Origin: Rhodobacteraceae bacterium UBA6273
Lineage (GTDB): Bacteria; Pseudomonadota; Alphaproteobacteria; Rhodobacterales; Rhodobacteraceae
NCBI GenBank assembly: GCA_002440625.1
Contig: DJUV01000344.1
Span: forward strand, 1 to 12,236
Direction of reading: 5' to 3'
DNA: 12,236 nucleotides
Below the pieces are notes generated by a model, which was given only the letters and a program-made list of their open reading frames with translations, was not told the DNA's origin and made no database searches. The position numbers and the translations under genes were made by a program. Position 1 is the stretch's first letter; every line of letters starts with the position of its first letter. Shown here in pieces: positions 6,343 through 12,236 of the stretch.

Positions 6343-7800
6343 ATGAACACGCAGGATACGTCCATGAAGGTCCGCCATGAGCCGATGCGCATCGCCGGCA
6401 AGAAGGTGGATGCCGAAACGACGCTCGACGTCCGCTACCCCTATACCGATGCGGTGATCGGCACCGTGCCGGCCGGCAATGCCGAACACGCGCGCCGCGC
6501 CTTCGAGATTGCCGCGAACTACACGCCGAAGCTGACCCGCTATGACCGCCAGAAGATCCTCCTGAAAACGGCCGAGCTTCTGAACGCCCGCAAGGAGGAA
6601 ATCTCCGATCTGGTGACGCTGGAACTTGGCATCTCAAAGCAGGATTCGCTCTACGAGGTCGGCCGCGCCTTCGACGTCTATACGCTGACCGGGCAGATGG
6701 TCATCCAGGACGACGGCCAGATCTTTTCCTGCGACCTGACCCCGCATGGCAAGCAGCGCAAGATCTTCACCACGCGCGAGCCGCTGATCGGGGCGATCTC
6801 GGCGATCACGCCCTTCAACCATCCCTTGAACATGGTGTCGCACAAGGTCGCGCCCGCCATTGCCACCAACAACTGCGTGGTCCTGAAGCCGACCGAACTG
6901 ACGCCGATGACCGCGCTTGTGCTGGCCGACATCCTCTATGAGGCCGGGTTGCCGCCTGAAATGCTGTCGGTCGTCACCGGCTGGCCGCAGGACATAGGCG
7001 ACGAGATGATCACCAATCCGAACATCGACCTCATCACCTTCACCGGCGGGGTGCCGGTCGGCAAGCTGATCGCGTCGAAGGCCGGCTACAAGCGCCAGAT
7101 CCTTGAGCTTGGCGGCAATGACCCGCTGATCATCCTGAACGACCTTTCTGACGAGGATCTGGCCAAGGCCGCTGATCTTGCCGTCGCGGGGGCAACCAAG
7201 AACTCCGGCCAGCGCTGCACGGCGGTGAAGCGGATTCTGGTGCAGGAAAAGGTGGCCGACCGTTTCGTGCCGCTGGTTCTTGAACGGGCGAAAAAGCTGA
7301 AGTTCGGCGACCCGATGGACCGGACGACCGACCTTGGCACCGTTGTCCACGAACGCGCTGCGAAGCTTTTCGAAGACCGCGTTCACATGGCCGCCGAACA
7401 GGGCGCGGAGATCCTCTATAATCCCGGCCGTCGGGGCGCGCTCCTGCCGCCCATCGTCGTCGACCGGGTGCCGCATTCCTCTGAGCTTGTCATGGAAGAA
7501 ACCTTCGGGCCGATCATTCCGATCATCCGCGCGCCGGACAATGACGACGCGCTGATCGCGCTCTCGAACTCCACCGCCTTCGGCCTTTCTTCCGGCGTCT
7601 GCACCAATGATTTCCGCCGCATGCAGAAATACATCGCCGGTCTGAAGGTCGGCACGGTCAACATCTGGGAAGTGCCCGGCTACCGCATCGAGATGAGCCC
7701 CTTCGGCGGCATCAAGGACTCTGGCAACGGCTACAAGGAAGGCGTCATCGAGGCGATGAAATCCTTCACCAACGTGAAGACATTCTCGCTGCCCTGGTAG
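6343..7800 (+). CDS. phnY: Phosphonoacetaldehyde dehydrogenase PhnY
   Basis: 485-residue NAD(P)-dependent aldehyde dehydrogenase that oxidises phosphonoacetaldehyde to phosphonoacetate, the substrate of PhnA. The ALDH marks are intact: TPFNHPLN with N159, KPTE at 182-185 (cofactor phosphate contact), FTGG at 233-236, the general-base glutamate in LELGG (E255), the nucleophile in GQRCT (C292), and EETFGP near the C-terminal third. The arginine next to the cysteine (R291) and H160 correspond, with a one-residue offset, to residues recalled as phosphonate-contacting in S. meliloti PhnY. ATG 6343 has GAGGAG 8 bases upstream. Placement after phnA and before an FAD enzyme with only 61 bp between them points to a single operon. 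Confidence 0.94.
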   Translation: MNTQDTSMKVRHEPMRIAGKKVDAETTLDVRYPYTDAVIGTVPAGNAEHARRAFEIAANYTPKLTRYDRQKILLKTAELLNARKEEISDLVTLELGISKQDSLYEVGRAFDVYTLTGQMVIQDDGQIFSCDLTPHGKQRKIFTTREPLIGAISAITPFNHPLNMVSHKVAPAIATNNCVVLKPTELTPMTALVLADILYEAGLPPEMLSVVTGWPQDIGDEMITNPNIDLITFTGGVPVGKLIASKAGYKRQILELGGNDPLIILNDLSDEDLAKAADLAVAGATKNSGQRCTAVKRILVQEKVADRFVPLVLERAKKLKFGDPMDRTTDLGTVVHERAAKLFEDRVHMAAEQGAEILYNPGRRGALLPPIVVDRVPHSSELVMEETFGPIIPIIRAPDNDDALIALSNSTAFGLSSGVCTNDFRRMQKYIAGLKVGTVNIWEVPGYRIEMSPFGGIKDSGNGYKEGVIEAMKSFTNVKTFSLPW

Positions 7801-7804
7801 CGGA

Positions 7805-7826
7805 GTGCGCGGCGCCGACCGCGCAC
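7805..7826 (+). other. Intercistronic hairpin after phnY
   Basis: Perfect 8-bp stem GTGCGCGG (7805-7812)/CCGCGCAC (7819-7826) with a 6-base loop, 4 bases after the phnY stop. No T-run follows, so it is unlikely to be an efficient intrinsic terminator. It more likely marks the 3' end of phnY mRNA for processing or stabilisation. Confidence 0.5.
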
Positions 7827-7848
7827 AGCCAATTCATCAATCCCGACC

Positions 7849-7853
7849 AGGAG
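7849..7853 (+). promoter_or_regulatory. Ribosome binding site fixing the flavoenzyme start at 7862
   Basis: AGGAG, 8 bases before ATG 7862. The frame is open back to 7805, but that stretch overlaps the intercistronic hairpin and has no Shine-Dalgarno sequence. Confidence 0.75.
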
Positions 7854-7861
7854 CATGCGTC

Positions 7862-10333
7862 ATGGCATCGACTTTCCCGACCCAGGCCCGGGTTGTCATC
7901 ATCGGCGGCGGGGTGATCGGCTGCTCGGTCGCCTATCATCTGACCAAGCTCGGCTGGACCGATGTGGTTCTGCTTGAGCAGGGGCAGTTGAGCGGCGGCA
8001 CGACCTGGCATGCGGCGGGGCTGGTCGGCCAGTTGCGCAGCCAGTCGAGCATGACGACGCTGGTCCGCTACTCCACGGAGCTTTACAGCAGGCTTGAGGC
8101 CGAAACCGGCCTCGCGACCGGCTGGAAGAACTGCGGTTCGGTCACCGTGGCGCGGACCGAGGACCGCATGACGCAACTGAAGCGCACCGCGGCCTCGGCT
8201 CGTGCGCAGGGCGTGGCCGTCGAAGTCATCTCGCCCGAAGAGGCCGGCAAGCTCTGGCCGCCGATGGCCATCGGCGATCTCGTCGGCGCGGTCTGGCTGC
8301 CCGGCGATGGCAAGGCCAACCCGACTGACCTTACGCAATCGCTTGCCAAGGGCGCTCGCACCGGTGGCGCAAGGATCTTTGAACGGGTCCGGGTGACGGC
8401 GATTTCGACGAAGGATGGCCGCGCCACCGGCGTTTCGACGGACCGTGGCCATATCGCCGCCGAGATCGTCGTCAACTGCGCTGGCCAATGGGCGCGGAAG
8501 GTCGGCCAGATGTGCGGCGTCTCCGTGCCGCTGCATTCGGCTGAACACATGTACATCGTCACCGGCAAGATCGACGGCGTTCATCCCGATCTGCCGGTCA
8601 TGCGCGATCCGGACGGCTACACCTACTACAAGGAAGAGGTCGGCGGACTGGTCATGGGCGGCTTTGAGCCGCATGCGAAGCCCTGGGGCATGAACGGCAT
8701 CCCGGACGACTTCGAATTCGCGCTCCTCCCCGACGACTGGGACCAGTTCGAAATCCTCATGGAAAACGCCCTCGTGCGGGTGCCGCAACTGGGCGATGCC
8801 GAGGTCAAGAAGTTCTACAACGGGCCGGAAAGCTTCACCCCCGACAACAACTTCATTCTCGGCGAAGCGCCGGAACTGAAGAACTTCTTCGTCGGCGCCG
8901 GCTTCAACTCCATGGGGATTGCCAGCGCGGGCGGCGCGGGCCGCGCGTTGGCCGAATGGATCGTCAATGGCGAACAGACGATGGACCTCTGGCCGGTCGA
9001 CATCCGCCGCTTCGCGCCCTTCAACAACAACCAGAGCTTCCTGCATGACCGGGTGAAGGAGACGCTTGGCCTCCACTATGCGATGCCCTGGCCGAACCGC
9101 GAACTGGACTCCGCCCGGCCACTGCGCTGTTCGCCCCTCTATGAGCGGTTGAAGGCGAAAGGTGCAGTGTTCGGCTCGAAGATGGGCTGGGAGCGCGCCA
9201 ACTGGTTTGCGAGCGGCGGCGAGACGGCTGAGACCGAATACAGCTTCGGGCGCCAGAACTGGCACGATGCCGTCGGCCGCGAGATGAAGGCAACGCGCGA
9301 GGCCGCCGGGATCTTCGACCAAAGCTCCTTCGCCAAACTGCTGCTGCAAGGACGCGACGCCTGTGCCAGCCTCAACCGCATCTGCGGCGCTGACATCGAC
9401 GTCGAGGTCGGGCGCAGCGTCTATACCGGCCTTTTCAATGCGCGCGGCGGTTATGAAAGCGACCTGACAGTGCTGCGGTTGGCCCCCGACAGGTTCCTGA
9501 TCGTCACCGGATCGGCGCAGCCGGTGCGCGATTTCGACTGGATCGCCCGCAACATTCCGGCGGATGCAAAGGCTGAACTGACGGATGTGACATCTGCCTA
9601 TGCAGTGATCGGCCTGATGGGACCGGCTTCGCGCGACATCCTGTCCCGCATCACCTCGGCGGAACTTTCGGATGCGGCATTCCCCTTCGCCACCAACCGC
9701 CAGATCGATGTCGGCTACGGGACCTGCATCGCCAACCGCATGACCTATGTTGGCGAGCTGGGCTGGGAGCTGATCGTTCCGGTCGAGTTTGCCGCAGGCG
9801 TCTATGACGCGCTCTTTGCGGCGGGCGGCGCATCCGGCCTGACGGATGCCGGTTATTATGCGCTCGAGGCGCTGCGCCTTGAAAAGGGCTACCGCGCCTG
9901 GAGCCGCGAGCTGACGCCCGACATCAATCCGTGGCAGGCCGGTCTTGGCTTTGCGGTCGATCTGAAAAAGCCGGGCGGCTTCATCGGCAAGGAGGCGGTC
10001 GCCGCCGCCAAGGGCCAGCCGATCACCAAGCGGGTGGTGCAGTTCACGCTGGAGGACACGGAACCGATGCTCTGGGGCGGCGAACTGGTGCTGCGCAACG
10101 GCGACCCGGTCGGCGAGGTCCGCTCGGCCGCCTATGGCCACAGCCTTGGCCGGTCGGTTGCGCTGGCCTATGTCGACCACGCGAAGGGCGTCGACAAGGC
10201 GTTCCTTTCGTCGGGCGAATTCGAGATTGATCTGGCCGGGGTGCGCCATCGGGCGAAGGGGCATCTCAGCGCCGCCTACGACCCGACGGGGGAAAAGATC
10301 AGGCCCGTGCAGCGTCCGGAAGCGGCTGAGTGA
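7862..10333 (+). CDS. FAD-dependent oxidoreductase with GcvT folate domain (dimethylglycine/sarcosine dehydrogenase family)
   Basis: 823 residues, the usual length for the DMGDH/sarcosine dehydrogenase family. Order of domains: DAO-type FAD domain (about 1-385) with GGGVIG at 15-20 and the ribose-binding glutamate near 39, a linker domain (about 385-440), a GcvT aminomethyltransferase-like domain (about 465-710) with YVGELGWEL near 630-638, and a GcvT C-terminal barrel (about 725-815). The motif GGTTWHAAGL holds the histidine (near 50) that in this family carries covalently bound FAD. These enzymes oxidatively N-demethylate secondary or tertiary amines and hand the one-carbon unit to tetrahydrofolate. 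FAD oxidases that act on N-methyl-AEP have been reported in AEP gene clusters. Operon position and this architecture suggest N-methyl- or N,N-dimethyl-AEP as substrate. A generic sarcosine or dimethylglycine dehydrogenase cannot be excluded. Confidence 0.85.
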   Translation: MASTFPTQARVVIIGGGVIGCSVAYHLTKLGWTDVVLLEQGQLSGGTTWHAAGLVGQLRSQSSMTTLVRYSTELYSRLEAETGLATGWKNCGSVTVARTEDRMTQLKRTAASARAQGVAVEVISPEEAGKLWPPMAIGDLVGAVWLPGDGKANPTDLTQSLAKGARTGGARIFERVRVTAISTKDGRATGVSTDRGHIAAEIVVNCAGQWARKVGQMCGVSVPLHSAEHMYIVTGKIDGVHPDLPVMRDPDGYTYYKEEVGGLVMGGFEPHAKPWGMNGIPDDFEFALLPDDWDQFEILMENALVRVPQLGDAEVKKFYNGPESFTPDNNFILGEAPELKNFFVGAGFNSMGIASAGGAGRALAEWIVNGEQTMDLWPVDIRRFAPFNNNQSFLHDRVKETLGLHYAMPWPNRELDSARPLRCSPLYERLKAKGAVFGSKMGWERANWFASGGETAETEYSFGRQNWHDAVGREMKATREAAGIFDQSSFAKLLLQGRDACASLNRICGADIDVEVGRSVYTGLFNARGGYESDLTVLRLAPDRFLIVTGSAQPVRDFDWIARNIPADAKAELTDVTSAYAVIGLMGPASRDILSRITSAELSDAAFPFATNRQIDVGYGTCIANRMTYVGELGWELIVPVEFAAGVYDALFAAGGASGLTDAGYYALEALRLEKGYRAWSRELTPDINPWQAGLGFAVDLKKPGGFIGKEAVAAAKGQPITKRVVQFTLEDTEPMLWGGELVLRNGDPVGEVRSAAYGHSLGRSVALAYVDHAKGVDKAFLSSGEFEIDLAGVRHRAKGHLSAAYDPTGEKIRPVQRPEAAE

Positions 10334-10418
10334 CAGCCTCATGTCAAACATCAGTACATACGATGGTATAATAGAATAAATAGATTTCCCTTATCAATGG
10401 CGCATTCATAGGCTGTCA
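10331..10418. repeat. Inverted repeats flanking and overlapping the binding-protein promoter
   Basis: A perfect 9-bp inverted repeat TGACAGCCT (10331-10339)/AGGCTGTCA (10410-10418) encloses the predicted -10 box. The first arm also forms a shorter dyad TGACA-N6-TGTCA (10331-10346) that overlaps the -35 region. A further TGTCA lies at 10478-10482. This arrangement suits a repressor or activator binding as dimers on both sides of the promoter. The first three bases are the stop codon of the flavoenzyme gene. The cognate protein is unknown, and the 54-bp LysR element is not recognisable here. Confidence 0.4.
10343..10372 (+). promoter_or_regulatory. Predicted promoter of the AEP-binding protein gene
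   Basis: A perfect TATAAT (10367-10372) sits in an AT-rich stretch (about 10355-10400) that stands out in GC-rich surroundings. The -35 region is poor (GTCAAA at 10343-10348, 18-bp spacer, 3/6 matches), suggesting activator dependence. The leader to the ATG at 10516 would be about 135-140 bases. Confidence 0.5.
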
Positions 10419-10515
10419 TAAGGGCGACATCCACCGGTGCGATGAACAAGCGAAATCCGGACCGTGCCGTCCTGATGTGTCAACGGAAAGACCTCATCCA
10501 ACAGGGAACCGATCG

Positions 10516-11535
10516 ATGAAATCATCAATGAAATCTCTCCTGGCCTGCACCGCGCTTGCACTCTGCACCGGCGCCGTGCAGGCTGGCGAACTGACCGTCT
10601 ACACGGCGATCGAAGCCGAAGACCTCGAACGCTACGCCGCAGCCTTCAACAAGGACTATCCGGACATCAAGATCAACTGGGTCCGCGACTCTACCGGCGT
10701 CGTGACCGCGAAGTTGCTTGCCGAAAAGGACAACCCGCAGGCTGACGTCGTCTGGGGCCTGGCGGCGACCTCGCTCCTGATCCTGAAGACCGAAGGCATG
10801 CTGGAACCCTACGCGACGGCTGGCCTCGACCAGATCAAACCGGCCTTCAAGGACAGCGACAATCCCCCGGCATGGGTCGGCATGGATGCGTGGTCCGCCG
10901 CCATCTGCTTCAACACCGTTGAGGCCGAGAAGAAGGGCCTGACCCTGCCGACGAGCTGGGCGGACCTGGCCAAGCCGGAATACAAGGGTTCGATCATCAT
11001 GCCGAACCCGGCGTCGTCGGGCACAGGCTATCTCGACGTGTCGAGCTGGCTGCAGATCTTCGGCGAGGAAGAGGGCTGGAAGTTCATGGACGGCCTCCAT
11101 GAAAACATCGCCGCCTACACCCACTCCGGCTCCAAGCCCTGCAAGATGGCGGCCGCCGGCGAAGCACCGATCGGCATTTCATTCGAGTTCCGCGCCGCCA
11201 AATCGAAGAAGGACGGCGCGCCCCTGGAAATCGTGTTCCCGACCGAAGGCCTCGGCTGGGACATGGAAGCATCGGGCATCGTCGCCGGCACCGACAATGC
11301 CGAAGACGCGCAGAAGCTGATCGACTGGTCGATCTCCAAGGCGGCGATGGAACAGTACAATGTGGGCTACGCCGTGCTCGCCATGGACGGCGTCGCCAAG
11401 GAGGTTGAGTTCCTGCCGGCTGACCTCGAGTCGAAGCTCATCAAGAACGACTTCGAATGGGCGGCGAACAACCGCGCCAGGATCCTTGAGGAATGGACCA
11501 AGCGCTACGACTCGAAGTCTGAGCCGAAGTCCTAA
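10516..11535 (+). CDS. Periplasmic 2-aminoethylphosphonate-binding protein of an ABC transporter
   Basis: 339 residues from ATG 10516, with AGGGA at 10503-10507 upstream. A second ATG at 10528 would also leave a signal peptide. Residues 1-23 form a Sec signal peptide: two lysines, a hydrophobic core [13 protein letters not shown], then VQA with predicted cleavage after A23. The mature protein starts GELTVYTA and is a type II (iron/putrescine-like) solute-binding protein. The stretches [29 protein letters not shown] and [12 protein letters not shown] are those I associate with the AEP-binding proteins annotated PhnS2 or AepX. It should capture AEP in the periplasm and deliver it to a permease not in this window. 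The neighbouring phnWAY operon supports the substrate. A hairpin follows the stop, as is common where binding protein is made in excess over the ATPase. Confidence 0.88.
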   Translation: MKSSMKSLLACTALALCTGAVQAGELTVYTAIEAEDLERYAAAFNKDYPDIKINWVRDSTGVVTAKLLAEKDNPQADVVWGLAATSLLILKTEGMLEPYATAGLDQIKPAFKDSDNPPAWVGMDAWSAAICFNTVEAEKKGLTLPTSWADLAKPEYKGSIIMPNPASSGTGYLDVSSWLQIFGEEEGWKFMDGLHENIAAYTHSGSKPCKMAAAGEAPIGISFEFRAAKSKKDGAPLEIVFPTEGLGWDMEASGIVAGTDNAEDAQKLIDWSISKAAMEQYNVGYAVLAMDGVAKEVEFLPADLESKLIKNDFEWAANNRARILEEWTKRYDSKSEPKS

Positions 11536-11549
11536 ACCCCCGCTTCGTG

Positions 11550-11579
11550 ACGGGCGCCGCCTCAAACCGGCGCCCGTTT
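11550..11579 (+). terminator. Hairpin between binding protein and ATPase genes
   Basis: Perfect 10-bp stem ACGGGCGCCG (11550-11559)/CGGCGCCCGT (11568-11577) with an 8-base loop, followed by only a short T-run (TTTC). It is 14 bases after the stop of the binding-protein gene. The weak T-tract suggests partial termination or 3' end protection of the binding-protein mRNA rather than complete termination. Confidence 0.6.
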
Positions 11580-11670
11580 CACAACGACCGGAGGACAGGC
11601 TTCTGCCGTCTGCCGCGATGGATGCTATCATGAAGCACGAGAAGCTTGCGGGCGCCCAAACCGTACCGCT

Positions 11671-11675
11671 GGAGA
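11671..11675 (+). promoter_or_regulatory. Ribosome binding site deciding the ATPase start
   Basis: GGAGA lies 8 bases before ATG 11684. The alternative in-frame ATGs at 11618 and 11630 have only a GGAGGA at 11590-11595, too distant to serve them, and would add 22 or 18 residues unlike this family's N-terminus. Confidence 0.6.
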
Positions 11676-11683
11676 GCCCGCCG

Positions 11684-12236
11684 ATGGATGCCCTGGTTGC
11701 CGAGAACGACTACCTGACAATCGCCGGCCTGTGGAAGAACTTCGGCGAATTCACTGCGCTCAGGGATGTCTCCCTGTCCGTGCGTGAGGGCGAATTCATC
11801 TGCTTTCTCGGGCCATCAGGCTGCGGCAAGACCACGCTTCTGCGCGCCATCGCCGGGCTTGACCTGCAGACGCGCGGCGAAATCCGGCAAGGCGACAGGG
11901 ACATTTCGACCCTGCCGCCGTCACAGCGCGACTACGGCATTGTCTTTCAGTCCTACGCGCTCTTTCCCAACCTGACGATCGAGAAGAACATTGCCTTCGG
12001 GCTGGAAAACACTCGGCGCCCGAAAGCCGAGATCGCGGCTCGCGTCAGCGAACTTCTGCAACTCGTCGGGCTGCCGGCCCAGGCGAAGAAATACCCCGCG
12101 CAGCTTTCCGGCGGCCAGCAGCAGCGCGTGCCGATCGCCCGGGCGCTGGCGATGGACCCGATCTGCATGCTGTTCGACGAGCCGACCTCGGCCCTCGACC
12201 CGGAAATGGTCAACGAGGTGCTCGACGTGATGACCG
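11684..12236 (+). CDS. ABC transporter ATP-binding protein, phosphonate/PotA type at its N-terminus (3' partial, chimeric)
   Basis: 184 residues visible; the gene runs off the window. All ATPase motifs are present: Walker A GPSGCGKT (43-50), Q-loop Q89 in [12 protein letters not shown], signature LSGGQQQR (141-148), Walker B MLFDE (162-166) and D-loop SALD (169-172). Up to about residue 140 it reads like the PotA/FbpC/PhnT group that energises AEP uptake. From about 150, [23 protein letters not shown] and NEVLDVM read like the GltL/GlnQ amino-acid group. The PotA group normally has LLLDEPxSALDA there. P150, right after QQQRV, replaces the alanine usual in both groups. Position after the binding protein points to AEP import, but identity beyond residue 148 is uncertain because the sequence may be chimeric. 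Confidence 0.75.
   Translation, partial: MDALVAENDYLTIAGLWKNFGEFTALRDVSLSVREGEFICFLGPSGCGKTTLLRAIAGLDLQTRGEIRQGDRDISTLPPSQRDYGIVFQSYALFPNLTIEKNIAFGLENTRRPKAEIAARVSELLQLVGLPAQAKKYPAQLSGGQQQRVPIARALAMDPICMLFDEPTSALDPEMVNEVLDVMT

Noticed and set aside
7766..10351. A very long open frame on the minus strand opposite the flavoenzyme gene (over 800 codons)
   Set aside because: It mirrors the codon phase of the plus-strand gene, is rich in Arg, Ala, His and Asp as antisense frames in GC-rich DNA are, and shows no domain, while the plus strand has clear FAD and GcvT motifs.
10334..10515. A third copy of the LysR element
   Set aside because: I looked for GAT-N11-ATC, ACAGAATC and TAACGA and found only partial matches (for example GAT-N11-ATG at 10383), no better than chance.
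1..12236. CRISPR arrays, tRNA or rRNA genes, insertion sequences, prophage or toxin-antitoxin modules
   Set aside because: No regularly spaced direct repeats, cloverleaf-like sequence, transposase motifs or integrase seen on either strand.

Overview
The window is GC-rich, with strongly G/C-biased third codon positions. It carries a 2-aminoethylphosphonate (AEP) catabolism and uptake locus. Gene content and order (phnW-phnA-phnY, a divergent LysR regulator, ABC uptake genes) resemble the Sinorhizobium meliloti hydrolytic phosphonoacetate pathway. I infer an alphaproteobacterium (Hyphomicrobiales or Rhodobacterales); the species is not identifiable from the sequence alone.

Layout. 1-461: 3' end of an XRE/cupin regulator, probably unrelated to the locus. 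462-1029: no intact gene; it contains a truncated minus-strand membrane-protein remnant (482-694) and a stretch I cannot assign. 1030-1899 (minus): LysR-type regulator of the AEP-associated kind. 2001-3659: Na/Pi-cotransporter-family membrane protein with a C-terminal PhoU domain. 3763-10333: likely operon phnW - phnA - phnY - an FAD/GcvT oxidoreductase. 10334-10515: intergenic region with a consensus -10 box and inverted repeats. 10516-11535: periplasmic AEP-binding protein. 11684-end: ABC ATPase, cut by the window edge.

How it fits together. The binding protein and ABC transporter should import AEP. PhnW transaminates AEP to phosphonoacetaldehyde, PhnY oxidises this to phosphonoacetate, and PhnA hydrolyses that to acetate and phosphate. 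The FAD/GcvT protein belongs to the dimethylglycine/sarcosine dehydrogenase family and probably feeds N-methylated AEP-type phosphonates into the pathway, saving the methyl carbon as a folate C1 unit. The Na/Pi-PhoU protein may export surplus phosphate when AEP is used for nitrogen or carbon.

Most notable observations: (i) a 54-bp element, 40/54 identical and gap-free, precedes both the transporter gene and phnW, and each copy holds a GAT-N11-ATC LysR box; (ii) the ABC ATPase looks like a phosphonate/PotA-type protein up to its signature motif and like a GltL/GlnQ amino-acid-type ATPase after it, implying recombination or an assembly chimera; (iii) the PhnWAY pathway is coupled to a folate-domain flavoenzyme; (iv) a phosphate-exporter candidate sits under the same predicted operator as phnW.
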